Assembly: GCA_016929135.1 (NCBI GenBank)
Contig: JAFGJK010000088.1
Location: 1-64,000, forward strand
DNA: 64,000 bases
Reading direction: 5' to 3'
Source of the DNA: Spirochaetota bacterium
Lineage (GTDB): Bacteria; Spirochaetota; UBA4802; UBA5550
Shown: positions 16,516-25,298 of the stretch, in pieces
Layout of the letters: every line of letters begins with the position of its first letter
Numbering within the stretch: position 1 is the stretch's first letter
Position numbers and translations under genes: made by a program
The notes under the pieces: generated by a model
Database searches by the model: none
Told to the model about the DNA's origin: nothing
Seen by the model: only the letters and a program-made list of their open reading frames with translations

Positions 16516-18635
16516 ATGAGCCTCGAAAGGTCGATGATCACGCTGTTGGCCTGGGATATCTCCATGGCCATCTCGGAGAGGCGGTCGATGGTCTTCTGCG
16601 TCTGCGCCATGGAGTTCTTCTGCTCGTTCGTCGAGGCGGCGATCTCCCGGGAGACCCGCTCGATGATGCCGGCCTGGGCGATCACCACCTCCAGGGCCCG
16701 GTTCTGCTTCGCCATCATGTCCCTGACCGAGTTGAAGCCGGAGCCGATGGCGTTCAACATCCTGAGGATGGTGTCGGTGGATTCCCTGGTTTCCGCCACG
16801 ATCCTGGTGCCCGACTCGATGTCGCCGATGATCTTGGATATCTGCCTGGTGATCTCCTTGGAGTTGTCCGAGGTGGCCTGGGCGAGCTTGCCGATCTCGT
16901 CCGCCACCACCGCGAAGCCGCGGCCGTACTCGCCGGCACGGGCCGCCTCGATGGCGGCGTTCAGGGAGAGGAGATTGATGCGGTCGGATATGTCGTCGAT
17001 GATGGCGATGAACTGGTTGATCGCCGTCCCCCCGGCGTTGATGATGCTCATGGTGTCGGTCATCATCTGGAGGCTCTCCCCGGTGGCGGTGGTGGAGTTC
17101 AGTATCATGCTGATGCTCTCCTCCACCTTCCGGTTCTCTTCCAGGAGGTTCTTCTGCGCCGTGTCCAGCTCGTCCACGAGATGCATCGACTTCTCCCCCT
17201 CCCGCTGCTGGCTCACGGTGGAGCTGTAGATGGTCTCCACCGAGGCGGAGAGCTCCTCGAAGGTGGCGGACATCTCCTCGCTGGTGGAGGACTGCTCCAT
17301 GGAGAGGCTGGAGAACTTCTCGGTGATCTCCTGGAGCTGGTTCCCCACCATGACGAAGTCCTCCGAGATGGCGGTGGCGGTCTTCACGATCCCCTCCAGG
17401 TGGCCGGCCCGCTCGGTGGCGGTCCTCTCGCTCTCCCGCTGCTCCTCCAGGAGCAGCTCCATGCTCCTTCTCATGACGTTGATGTTGTCCGCCAGGGCCA
17501 GGGAGAGGAAGATCACCACCATGGAGGAGCCGATCTGCAGCCCCCAGTCGGTGACGAACATGGGCGGCAGGACGTTGAAGGTCTTGAGGACGTAGCAGAC
17601 GATGCCCACCACGAGCCCGGTGAAGCCGAAGAGGATGAACCGCCCCGGCCTGGAGCCGCGGATCGTGGCGTAGATGACGCATCCGATTATGGTCAACGAC
17701 AGGATCCCCACCAGTGCCGTGGCGCCCCGAATAGCCAGGGAGTAGGGGGCGAAGAGACTGATGGCGGCCCAGGTAAACCCCGGCACGACGACACCGAAAA
17801 GCAATATCCTGTCCATGACCCTGAAGAGCCGGCGTGTCTCTATCACCGATCTCATATAGGCGGCGGCGAGGGCGACGGCGATGCATATGAAAAAGGGGAG
17901 CGCCAGCATCGTCATCCACTGCGCCCGGGGCCAGAGGTACTGGAAGGAGTAGCCGTTCAGCGTCATCTGCATCACGATGTATGCCGCGATGAAGAGCACG
18001 TAGAAGAGGTGGCCCCGCTCCCTGGTGCCGAAAAAGATGAAGAGGTTGTAGACCAGCATGCTCAGCATCAGGCCGTAGTAGAGCCACATGAGGGGAACGT
18101 CTGTCTGGCTCTTGTGTATGTAGGCCGTCTGTGACATGAGGACCGGGGTGAAGTTCAACGAGCTCTCCGTCTCTATCCGTATATAATAGGTGTGGGTGCC
18201 GGATCCATCCTTGAGCTGGAAGACGAAATTTTTGTCCTCGATCTCCCGCTGGCTGAAGGGGTATCTGGTCCCGGTCCGGTACACTCGGTAGCCCTCGGGA
18301 CCGGGCCGATAGAACTCTATCAGGTTGAGCATGGGATAGGTGAGCTCCAGGAAGTGGTTGAGCGGTGCCTCGCCCCGGTTGTCCACAGAGAACCTGAACC
18401 AGTAGACCGAGGGGGTGAACCCGAAATTGATCGATTCCTTTTCCGACGACCTCCATCGCTGCCCCTGAAGGATATCCTGAAGGGAGAGATTTTTCCCCCT
18501 GTCCTCGATGTATTCGAAGCGCGTGCCGATCGTTTCCGAATGAAAGGAGTTGTCGACCCTGACGCTTTCCACGGCATACAGTGATACGGGAATAATGAAA
18601 ACGAGTATGGCTATGACCGTGTAGTATGGTTTCAT
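16467..18635 (-). CDS. Methyl-accepting chemotaxis protein with 7TMR-DISM sensor
   Basis: A 722-residue receptor. A signal peptide is followed by a 7TMR-DISM extracellular domain (about residues 25-180), seven membrane helices (about 185-380) and a long coiled MCP signalling domain (about 400-722). The kinase-contact hairpin reads LLSLNAAIEAARAGEYGRGF (about 545), with the classic Glu/Ala-rich tip. No HAMP domain is visible between membrane and signalling parts. It should pass an extracellular signal to CheA/CheW. GGTGGA precedes the ATG. No other chemotaxis genes are in the window. Confidence 0.92.
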   Translation of the reverse strand: MKPYYTVIAILVFIIPVSLYAVESVRVDNSFHSETIGTRFEYIEDRGKNLSLQDILQGQRWRSSEKESINFGFTPSVYWFRFSVDNRGEAPLNHFLELTYPMLNLIEFYRPGPEGYRVYRTGTRYPFSQREIEDKNFVFQLKDGSGTHTYYIRIETESSLNFTPVLMSQTAYIHKSQTDVPLMWLYYGLMLSMLVYNLFIFFGTRERGHLFYVLFIAAYIVMQMTLNGYSFQYLWPRAQWMTMLALPFFICIAVALAAAYMRSVIETRRLFRVMDRILLFGVVVPGFTWAAISLFAPYSLAIRGATALVGILSLTIIGCVIYATIRGSRPGRFILFGFTGLVVGIVCYVLKTFNVLPPMFVTDWGLQIGSSMVVIFLSLALADNINVMRRSMELLLEEQRESERTATERAGHLEGIVKTATAISEDFVMVGNQLQEITEKFSSLSMEQSSTSEEMSATFEELSASVETIYSSTVSQQREGEKSMHLVDELDTAQKNLLEENRKVEESISMILNSTTATGESLQMMTDTMSIINAGGTAINQFIAIIDDISDRINLLSLNAAIEAARAGEYGRGFAVVADEIGKLAQATSDNSKEITRQISKIIGDIESGTRIVAETRESTDTILRMLNAIGSGFNSVRDMMAKQNRALEVVIAQAGIIERVSREIAASTNEQKNSMAQTQKTIDRLSEMAMEISQANSVIIDLSRLISEKAVKLEAVVRKSS

Positions 18636-18995
18636 TGCAATCCACCGGATGTTGGTATGAGAATAGTAAAAGGGTGTAATTCAAAAAATCAATCGAAATT
18701 TATGCGGCGTATGCATTAATTATTGCCGGCGCTTGGCTGCCGCCCAACGCGCCGGCGGTCCGTACGACGATTTTCGCACCACGGCCTCCGGTTTCATCGC
18801 CTTCTCGCTGGGGGAAGCCCGTGTCCCCTCACTCCCGTGAGAGGGCGCTGACCGGGTGCCGGCTGGTGAGGCGATACCGCCCTTCCCGTCTCCCCCGGCA
18901 CGGCGGCGGGGTTCGCGAAAGGACCCGGGTGGAGCGGGAGACCCGCGGCTGGGGCCGCCGCCGGTACGCACCGACAACGGCGCCGGGTTCATCCG
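18636..18995. other. Intergenic stretch between aldolase and chemoreceptor
   Basis: About 360 bases. The part next to the chemoreceptor (18636-18725) is AT-rich and probably carries its promoter. The middle holds the second copy of the chemoreceptor 3' end (18752-18810). The rest is GC-rich with no gene recognised. Confidence 0.6.
18752..18810. repeat. Direct repeat, copy 2: relic of a chemoreceptor 3' end
   Basis: Fifty-nine bases nearly identical to 16456-16515. On the minus strand they encode SEK-A-K-EAVVRKSS like the receptor's C-terminus, but one base is missing at the stop codon so the frame runs on. This looks like the remnant of a tandem duplicate receptor gene, or a recombination scar flanking the gene. 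Confidence 0.8.
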
Positions 18996-19958
18996 CTAGG
19001 CCTTGTTGTCGGACCCCAGCACGTGGATGATCTTGTGCTTGTACAGTTCCTTCAGGGAATCGCGGGCCGGTCCCAGGTATTTCCTGGGGTCGAACTCGTC
19101 CGGCTTCTCGGCGAAGACCTTGCGGATCGCCGCCGTCATGGCGAGCCTGCCGTCCGAGTCGATGTTGATCTTGCACACCGCGGATTCGGCTGCCTTGCGC
19201 AGCTGCTCCTCCGGTATCCCCACGGCGTCCTGCATTTTGCCGCCGTACATGTTGATCTCCTGCACCAGCGACTGCGGCACCGACGACGAGCCGTGGAGCA
19301 CGATGGGAAAGCCGGGGATGCGCTTCTCGATCTCGGCGAGGATGTCCAGGCGGATCTCCACCTTCTGGCCCGGCTTGAACTTATAGGCGCCGTGGGAGGT
19401 GCCGATGGCGATGGCCAGGCTGTCCACGCCGGTTCGCTTCACGAAGTCCTCCACCTCCTCGGGGCGCGTGTAGGAATGCTGCTCTGCCTTCACGTCGTCC
19501 TCCACGCCGGCCAGTATCCCCAGCTCACCCTCCACCGTGATATCGTACTGGTGGCAGTAGTCGACCACCTGTTTCGTCAGCTTTATGTTCTCCTCGTAGG
19601 AGTGATGCGATCCGTCGATCATGATGGACGAGAATCCGGTCTCGACGCAGCTCTTGCACAGCTCGAAGGTGTCGCCGTGGTCGAGGTGCAGGACGATGGG
19701 AATCGGATAACCGAGCTCCTTGGCGTACTGAACCGCCCCCTCGGCCATGTAGCGGAGGATCGTCTGGTTCGCGTACTTGCGGGCCCCTGAGGAGACCTGC
19801 AGAATGACCGGCGATTTCGTCTCCACGCAGGCCTGGATGATCGCCTGCATCTGCTCCATGTTGTTGAAGTTGTAGGCGGGGATGGCGTACCTGCCGTTTA
19901 CCGCCTTCTTGAAGAGCTCCCTGGTGTTCACCAGACCGATATCCTTGTAGCTGACCAT
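18996..19958 (-). CDS. fba: Class II fructose-bisphosphate aldolase
   Basis: A 320-residue zinc-dependent aldolase that splits fructose-1,6-bisphosphate into DHAP and glyceraldehyde-3-phosphate in glycolysis and gluconeogenesis. Zinc-site and catalytic regions are visible: LHLDHGDTFE (about residue 82), EGELG (about 133), GTSHGAYKF (about 180) and VLHGSSSVP (about 215). The family matches tagatose/fructose-bisphosphate aldolases of about 310-340 residues. The ATG at 19958 has AAGGAG six bases upstream; the frame runs open beyond it without family similarity. Monocistronic and divergent from the M50 protease gene. Confidence 0.93.
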   Translation of the reverse strand: MVSYKDIGLVNTRELFKKAVNGRYAIPAYNFNNMEQMQAIIQACVETKSPVILQVSSGARKYANQTILRYMAEGAVQYAKELGYPIPIVLHLDHGDTFELCKSCVETGFSSIMIDGSHHSYEENIKLTKQVVDYCHQYDITVEGELGILAGVEDDVKAEQHSYTRPEEVEDFVKRTGVDSLAIAIGTSHGAYKFKPGQKVEIRLDILAEIEKRIPGFPIVLHGSSSVPQSLVQEINMYGGKMQDAVGIPEEQLRKAAESAVCKINIDSDGRLAMTAAIRKVFAEKPDEFDPRKYLGPARDSLKELYKHKIIHVLGSDNKA

Positions 19959-20125
19959 AGGTTTCTCCTTGTGGTTGTTGATTTCTCTATGAATAGGGAT
20001 ATGCACAGCGCCGCCGGCATGGCAAGAAAAAAATGAGTCCCCGGCGGGCCTTTCGGCTTGACAGGGCGGCCGGGTGATGAAAGAGTCCGGGGCATCGTTA
20101 TGCCGGTATAAGAGGGGGGACATCC

Positions 20126-20833
20126 ATGCAGTATGCCGCGGCGTTTGTCATCATCGGTCTGGTGATCCTGATCCACGAGGCGGGACATTTCCTGGCCGCC
20201 CGTATCACCGGGATCCCGGTGAAGATATTCTCGGTGGGCTTCGGCCCGCGGCTTTTCTCGCGCAGCATGGGTGGCACCGAGTTCAGGATATCCCTCTTCC
20301 CGGTGGGAGGCTATCTGCTTCCGGACATCGAGGACGAGAAGGATTACTTCGCGATCCCCATCTTGAAGCGCATCGTCTTTGCGGCCGGCGGGCCGGTCAT
20401 AAACATCCTGGCGGCCGTCCTGCTCCTGGGCGTCGTCAGGGCCGCCCAGGGGGCCGGTCCGCTCGGGGCGGCGGCGGAGGGGATCGCCGACGCCGCGAGG
20501 ACGCTGGCGGCCATGGCGGCCTCGATCCCGCGAATCGTCGGCAGCCCCGAATCCCTCTCCGGCGTGGTGGGGATCGTGGCCCAGGGGGGGGACTTCATCG
20601 CCGGCGGCCTTCTGCGGGCGCTCCGCTTCTCGGCCCTCATCAGCCTTAACCTGGCGCTGATCAACCTGCTCCCCTTTCCCGTCTTCGACGGCGGGAAGAT
20701 GCTCCTCTGCGCGGCGGAGGGGCTGCATCCGGCCCTGCGGCGTCTCCACGTGCCGCTCAGCATCGCCGGGTGGGTTCTCGTCCTCTTCCTGATGGTCTAC
20801 GTAACGGTGGTCGATATCGGCAGGATTATCTGA
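20126..20833 (+). CDS. Site-2-protease-like M50 metalloprotease lacking PDZ domains
   Basis: A 235-residue integral membrane protein. The zinc motif HEAGH is at about residues 17-21 in the first helix. The third-ligand motif is NLLPFPVFDGGK (about 178-190). RseP-type regulators of about 350-450 residues carry one or two PDZ domains between these; here the middle holds only a short Ala-rich segment. It should cut substrates within the membrane. It lies divergent from the aldolase and ends 3 bases from the convergent STAS gene. No anti-sigma partner is visible. Confidence 0.82.
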   Translation: MQYAAAFVIIGLVILIHEAGHFLAARITGIPVKIFSVGFGPRLFSRSMGGTEFRISLFPVGGYLLPDIEDEKDYFAIPILKRIVFAAGGPVINILAAVLLLGVVRAAQGAGPLGAAAEGIADAARTLAAMAASIPRIVGSPESLSGVVGIVAQGGDFIAGGLLRALRFSALISLNLALINLLPFPVFDGGKMLLCAAEGLHPALRRLHVPLSIAGWVLVLFLMVYVTVVDIGRII

Positions 20834-20836
20834 CGG

Positions 20837-21175
20837 CTATTCCTTTATCATCTCCAGGCTTTCCTCGACGGTCTGGTCCACCGGCAGGTAGCCGCTAAGG
20901 TTGGTCATCTCGAAAAGCCGGGATATGCCCATCTGGGGGGCTGCGATTCTGATCTTCACGCTGTCATTGCAGAGCTTCCGCATGTGCAGGAGCGCCGCGA
21001 GCCCGGAGCTGTCGATGTAGTCCACCCCACCGAAATCGAGCACCACCTTGGTGAAGCCCTCTACCTGGATCGATTCGAGAAGATCCTTCATGATGCCGTC
21101 GGCGGAGAAGAGCTCTACGCTCGCCTCTATGTGGTAGACAGCGCAGCCGCCGCGCATTTCCCAGGTGATACGCAT
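20837..21175 (-). CDS. STAS-domain anti-sigma factor antagonist-like protein
   Basis: A 112-residue single STAS domain, as in SpoIIAA/RsbV. The conserved DFGGVDYIDSSGLAALL segment (about residues 48-64) contains the serine that partner kinases phosphorylate. Such proteins release a sigma factor or relay a stress signal by binding an anti-sigma kinase. No kinase or phosphatase gene is adjacent. The ATG at 21175 has GAGGAATA in front; an upstream frame extension lacks support. Confidence 0.85.
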   Translation of the reverse strand: MRITWEMRGGCAVYHIEASVELFSADGIMKDLLESIQVEGFTKVVLDFGGVDYIDSSGLAALLHMRKLCNDSVKIRIAAPQMGISRLFEMTNLSGYLPVDQTVEESLEMIKE

Positions 21176-21272
21176 TATTCCTCCCCCTCTGCTCGAGAGA
21201 CTGACGTGCAATTGATCATAGCAATATATCAAAATTAAAAGGCTTTTTCCACAGGAAAATGTAAAAAATAAT

Positions 21273-22181
21273 TCACGCCCCGTACTTCATGCGCGAGATC
21301 TCCTTCACCTGCGCGGTGAGGTTTATGATGTAAGCGTTCCGCTCCTGGTGCATGGTCCCCTTCTCGTCGTATTCCCTGCGCACGATCTCCTCGATCGCCC
21401 GGCCGGCGTCACCCCCCGCCCTCTCCAGGTAATCCTCTATCAGGTCGCGGTATCCTGTCGTGGCGAGGATCGACGCTTCCATGAATTGCCGGGCGTCGTC
21501 GCCGGTGTAGACGAGGCCGTGGCCGATGCAGAGTATCTCCGGCCGGAGGTCGACGAGCCGCTTCAGCGATGCAAGGTACTGGTCGAAGGAGGAGAGGAAC
21601 TCCGGGTGCACCGCGATCTCCTCGGCGCCCAGGGGGACCCCGGCCGCCTCGCCGGGGAAGAGGGCGCCGTACTGGGGGATGTAGTAGGCCAATGAATCTC
21701 GGGTGTGCCCCGGCACCTCCAGCACCCTGCAGGCGCAGTCACCCAGGTCGATGAGATCGCCCTCGTGAAGGGGCATGTCGATCGCCACCGGCTCCAGCGA
21801 CACGTCCTCGTCCCCCGTTATTTCCGCAAAGAGGCCCCGCTGGATTTCGCTGAGGCGCCCCATCATCGCCAGGACTGATTCCTTCTGCAGCAGGCCGGTG
21901 ATCAGAGGAGATCCCCCCACCGCAAGGCCGGGGATACTGCGCTTCAGGTAGGGCATCGAGCCCAGGTGGTCGTAGTGTGAGTGGGTGAGGAAGAGATAGT
22001 TGAGCCTTTCCGGACCGCCGAGGATCTCTCCGAGCGAGCGCAGGTACAGCGGCCCCATGAGGTTGATACCGGCGTCGATCATCAGGTTCTTTTCGCCGCC
22101 CCTAATGACGTATGCCGGATACATCGGGTTCGCCGCCACGGCGATCCTGTCGGTGATTGTGCCCTGCGCGTACTGTTTCAT
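21273..22181 (-). CDS. Metallo-beta-lactamase-fold hydrolase
   Basis: A 302-residue MBL-fold protein with THSHYDHLGS (about residues 67-76), a later VPGHTRDS (about 158) and a C-terminal IGHG histidine (about 222), which form a two-metal site. Similar proteins include glyoxalase II-like and quorum-lactone hydrolases; the substrate cannot be named. The ATG at 22181 lacks a clear ribosome site. A TTG at 22202 with GGGGA almost adjacent is the alternative start. Confidence 0.85.
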   Translation of the reverse strand: MKQYAQGTITDRIAVAANPMYPAYVIRGGEKNLMIDAGINLMGPLYLRSLGEILGGPERLNYLFLTHSHYDHLGSMPYLKRSIPGLAVGGSPLITGLLQKESVLAMMGRLSEIQRGLFAEITGDEDVSLEPVAIDMPLHEGDLIDLGDCACRVLEVPGHTRDSLAYYIPQYGALFPGEAAGVPLGAEEIAVHPEFLSSFDQYLASLKRLVDLRPEILCIGHGLVYTGDDARQFMEASILATTGYRDLIEDYLERAGGDAGRAIEEIVRREYDEKGTMHQERNAYIINLTAQVKEISRMKYGA

Positions 22182-22260
22182 GTGAATATGGTACAGTTGC
22201 AATTCCCCGGAGGCCCTATCACACCATCACGGGTACGGCGGGGATGTCAAGACCTTTTCC

Positions 22261-22296
22261 GGCGGCCCGCACGTGCCGGGAAACGGGCGGGCCGCC
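22261..22296 (-). terminator. GC-rich hairpin after an outer-membrane protein gene
   Basis: Perfect 10-base arms GGCGGCCCGC / GCGGGCCGCC around a 16-base loop, 20 bases past the stop codon on the minus strand. There is no U-run, so termination is only likely. Confidence 0.45.
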
Positions 22297-22315
22297 GCGG
22301 CGCCGCCGGCGTGAT

Positions 22316-23074
22316 CTAGAACTCGAAGCCGATCCGCACCTTCACGTTCCAGGTGTGCACCTCCGCCGACGGGAGGGTCAGGCCGTAGATGTCAGTTTCA
22401 CCGACCGGCGTGATCATGTACCTGAAGCCGACGCTCACCGGAATCGCGAAGCCGCCGATCTCGAACCGGTACCCCGGCTCGATCACCACCCCGAAGGCGA
22501 TGGGCCTGAATTCCTTGTAATCACCGGAGATCTCGGGCATCGGTATGGTTCCGGTGAAGGGACCGATCGTCGCGGTGATGTTGCCCAGCTTGACCGCGTA
22601 GGTTGAGGACATATGCACCGCCAGAAGGACGTCGGTATTGATGAAGAATCCGCCCACCCGGAAGGAGGGGCCCAGTTTGAAGCAGAAATAGTTGAGGCGC
22701 ACCTTGATGGACCCGGTGAAGCCGTTAAAACTGGCGCTGAAGCCCGACAGAAGGGGGATGGTCACCGCGGGACCCGCCGGCGTGGCCTTGCCGTCGATCC
22801 TGAAGGGGAGGGAGTCGTATCCCGCCGCCGCGTGTACCCCGACGAAGCTGCTGAAGTAGTACAGGAAATTCAGTCCCACGTCGTAGGTGAACTCCGGCTC
22901 CGGGCTCCCCTTGAAGAAGTTGCTGAACTCGGGGGGGAGCGTCGGCTGGCCCACGCCGAGACCGACCGAGACGCCGAAGTACAGGTTGCTCCGTTCCGTA
23001 TCGGCCCGTGCGCCCGACGCTGCCACGAGGAGTACGCATGTCGTCGCTAATACCGTTATGACAATTTTTTTCAT
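22316..23074 (-). CDS. Predicted outer-membrane beta-barrel protein
   Basis: A 252-residue protein with a signal peptide (MKKIVITVLATT..., cleavage near GARAD, residue 24). Alternating aromatic/Gly-rich strands follow (NLYFGVSVGLGVGQ; VGFRYMITPVG), and it ends in GFEF. A C-terminal aromatic residue after such strands is the sign of a barrel protein for the BAM machinery. No specific transport or enzyme motif is seen. AAAGGAG lies seven bases before the ATG. It is probably single-gene, with a promoter at 23199-23227. Confidence 0.75.
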   Translation of the reverse strand: MKKIVITVLATTCVLLVAASGARADTERSNLYFGVSVGLGVGQPTLPPEFSNFFKGSPEPEFTYDVGLNFLYYFSSFVGVHAAAGYDSLPFRIDGKATPAGPAVTIPLLSGFSASFNGFTGSIKVRLNYFCFKLGPSFRVGGFFINTDVLLAVHMSSTYAVKLGNITATIGPFTGTIPMPEISGDYKEFRPIAFGVVIEPGYRFEIGGFAIPVSVGFRYMITPVGETDIYGLTLPSAEVHTWNVKVRIGFEF

Positions 23075-23198
23075 CAAGACACTCCTTTTGCGTATTCTGG
23101 TATAGTACTCCCCGGCGAATTGCACACCGGCGGTATGAGAAAACCAGTCCCTGTCCGATTCCCGAACCGCCGGTGTTGGGTAGTATTGATCGATTTCA

Positions 23199-23227
23199 AT
23201 TACAATTGATTGTGGCGTCCGTGTCAA
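23199..23227 (-). promoter_or_regulatory. Putative promoter of the beta-barrel gene
   Basis: Minus-strand TTGACA (23227-23222) and TGTAAT (23204-23199) with an optimal 17-base spacer. They lie about 125 bases before the start codon in an AT-rich patch. Confidence 0.55.
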
Positions 23228-23404
23228 GAAAAAAGAAGACAGCCCATGACCGAAATGTCGCCCCCCCGCCATGCCGCGGGCTCCCCGTTCCCCCTGCGTC
23301 CGGGAAAATTAGTACAATTCCGGCAATAATTTTCTCGATTTGTGTCACAGCAGTGGTTTTCATCAGTATATACGGTATCGGAGGGGAGAGGAGGTATCGG
23401 CGTG

Positions 23405-24280
23405 ATGTACAACCCTTTCAGGAACGGCATTGTCGGCGGAACGGACGATGAGGAACTTCTCGCGGGGGCGCTTGGAGGGGACAGACAGGCCCTGGAGACG
23501 CTCGTCAGGCGCCACCAGCCGTGGATCTACAACATCGCCTGCCGCATGGTGCTGGATCTGGACGAAGCTGAGGACATCACGCAGGAGATCCTCATCAAGC
23601 TGATCACGCACCTGTCCGGCTACGATCCGGCCCGGGGCGCCTTCCGCACCTGGCTCTACCGGATCGTGGCGAACCACGTGCTCTCGCTCAGGAGGTCCCG
23701 CAGGGAGGAACCGCTGTCGGCGATGACGGCAGGGGGGGATTACTTCGCCGCCCTGGAGCGCATCGTTGACAGGAGGAGCTCCTCGATGCCGGAGAACCGC
23801 GTTCTCGCCGAGGAGTCCAGGATCACCTGCATCACGGGGATGCTCCTCTGCCTGGACAGGCGTTCCAGGATGGTCTTCATCCTGGGGGAGATCTTCGGCG
23901 TGGGGGACGCCCTGGGCAGCGAGATAATGGAGATCAGCAGGGCCAACTTCCGCACGATCCTCTCCCGCTCGCGCGGGAAAGTGTACAATTTCTTCAGCCA
24001 GAAATGCGGGCTCGTGGACGAGGGGAACCCCTGCCGGTGCTCCCGGGCGGTGGATTTCCAGCTCAAGATCGGGTTCATCGACCCGGACAGGCTCATCAGC
24101 GAGAGGGGGGGCATCCGGGTCTCCGAGGCGGTGGGGGAGCGGGTGAACGATCTCGAGCGCCGTTATTCCTCGAAGCTGCGAAGCCTCTACGGGGACGGGC
24201 CCTTCCTGGACCCCCCGGACATGGCGGAGTGGCTGCGGGACCTCATGAACAGCGGTGAATTCAGGGAGATATTCGATTAA
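23405..24280 (+). CDS. ECF-type RNA polymerase sigma factor with Cys-bearing C-terminal extension
   Basis: A 291-residue sigma-70 family protein. Region 2 lies at about residues 25-95 (LDEAEDITQEILIKLITHL; FRTWLYRIVANH). A region 4-like part at about 150-200 ends EISRANFRTILSRSRGKVYNFF. Beyond the usual 170-200 residues, about 90 extra residues include CGLVDEGNPCRC, a motif seen in some ECF groups with built-in control domains. GAGGAGG lies ten bases before the chosen ATG. The DUF3795 gene follows after 21 bases. No anti-sigma gene is adjacent. Confidence 0.82.
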   Translation: MYNPFRNGIVGGTDDEELLAGALGGDRQALETLVRRHQPWIYNIACRMVLDLDEAEDITQEILIKLITHLSGYDPARGAFRTWLYRIVANHVLSLRRSRREEPLSAMTAGGDYFAALERIVDRRSSSMPENRVLAEESRITCITGMLLCLDRRSRMVFILGEIFGVGDALGSEIMEISRANFRTILSRSRGKVYNFFSQKCGLVDEGNPCRCSRAVDFQLKIGFIDPDRLISERGGIRVSEAVGERVNDLERRYSSKLRSLYGDGPFLDPPDMAEWLRDLMNSGEFREIFD

Positions 24281-24301
24281 ACGATGCCAGGAGAGGTGAC
24301 T

Positions 24302-24661
24302 ATGGAAAGGATGATCGCGTACTGCGGCCTGGACTGCGCCGCGTGTCCGGTGTTCCGGGCGACCCAAAGCGACGACGACGCCGAGCGCGCCAGGGTCGCG
24401 GAGATGTGGGGGAAGCTCTTCAAGTTCGATTTCAAGCCGGAGCACATCAACTGCGACGGGTGCGCCTCCGAGGGGGGCAGGCTCTTCGGCCACTGTGCCA
24501 GGTGCGAGGTGCGGCGCTGCGCCAGGGAGAAGGGGCTTGAGAACTGCGCCCACTGCGGCGACTACATGTGCGGTACGCTCACCGGATTGCTCGACATGAT
24601 TCCCAATCCGGCGGCGCGGAAAAACCTGGGGGAGATCAGGAGATCCCTGGGAAAAGAATGA
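24302..24661 (+). CDS. DUF3795 cysteine-rich protein
   Basis: A 119-residue protein opening with IAYCGLDCAACPVFRAT, the hallmark of DUF3795. It has further pairs of cysteines (NCDGCASEGG, HCARCEVRRC, NCAHCGDYMC), enough for metal-cluster or zinc sites. Function unknown. AGGAGAGG precedes the ATG, and the gene lies 21 bases behind the sigma-factor gene with a strong terminator right after it, so the two form an operon. Confidence 0.85.
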   Translation: MERMIAYCGLDCAACPVFRATQSDDDAERARVAEMWGKLFKFDFKPEHINCDGCASEGGRLFGHCARCEVRRCAREKGLENCAHCGDYMCGTLTGLLDMIPNPAARKNLGEIRRSLGKE

Positions 24662-24668
24662 TTGCGGC

Positions 24669-24710
24669 ACCCTGCGCCCCCACCGCGGGGGCGCAGGGTC
24701 TTCATTTTCA
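24669..24710 (+). terminator. Strong intrinsic terminator of the sigma/DUF3795 operon
   Basis: Perfect 13-base arms ACCCTGCGCCCCC / GGGGGCGCAGGGT with a 5-base loop, followed by CTTCATTTTC. It starts 8 bases past the stop codon. It also lies at the end of the convergent gene. Confidence 0.8.
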
Positions 24711-25298
24711 TCTGCCGAAACGGTAGCAGACTCCCGCCGAGGGGTTCAGCCCGCTGATGTTGATCTCCTCCATGACGTTGGTCATGCAGAAGCAGTATTT
24801 TATCTCCACGACCAGGCTTATCGAATCGGACAGGTTGATGTGCGTCCCAATCATGAAATGGTAGCCGTAGGTGACGAAGTGGTAGGTTTTCCGCGCTGTG
24901 GGGCTCCTGTCGATCTTGTAATAGCCCCCTGCGCCGGCCCCGAGGTAAGGGGCCAGCAGCGACGGTTCCCGGAGGAGGCGCACGAGGAACGACAGCTGCA
25001 GGGGGAGAAGGTAGAAGTAGTGCCTCCTCGAGTCGTACCGGATCACTGTGAAGGCCAGGCCGGTAGATATGTCGAGGTTGCAGGTGTATCCGTCGAAGAG
25101 GGTGCAGGAGAGCGCGAAGGAGGGGACGGTGCCGTAGAAGTCCCTTGTCCCGTCCCCGGTAAAGTCCCAGGCGCCGATCTTCGCCGACAGGGAGACCGCC
25201 GCCGCGGGCGTGCGGAGCGCCATGATGCAGAGGATGGCGGCGATGCTAGTAATCGAAATTTGCCACCATCTCCCCGAATATGCCGATCGTGCGTACAT
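24708..25298 (-). CDS. Predicted outer-membrane or secreted beta-rich protein
   Basis: A 196-residue protein: basic N-terminus, hydrophobic segment (about residues 14-30) and a likely cleavage near PAAAVS (about 37). Strand-like aromatic/Gly sequence follows (LGAGAGGYYKI; YHFVTYGYHFMIGTHI), as in small barrel proteins. No family recognised. The chosen ATG overlaps the upstream phosphoesterase gene by 53 bases and has AAAGGA close by; the exact start is uncertain. Confidence 0.6.
   Translation of the reverse strand: MYARSAYSGRWWQISITSIAAILCIMALRTPAAAVSLSAKIGAWDFTGDGTRDFYGTVPSFALSCTLFDGYTCNLDISTGLAFTVIRYDSRRHYFYLLPLQLSFLVRLLREPSLLAPYLGAGAGGYYKIDRSPTARKTYHFVTYGYHFMIGTHINLSDSISLVVEIKYCFCMTNVMEEINISGLNPSAGVCYRFGR

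Noticed and set aside
16264..18684. An 806-residue minus-strand frame over the chemoreceptor gene
   Set aside because: It overlaps the chemoreceptor in another frame. Its composition (Gly/Arg/His-rich) is not protein-like, while the other frame has intact MCP motifs.
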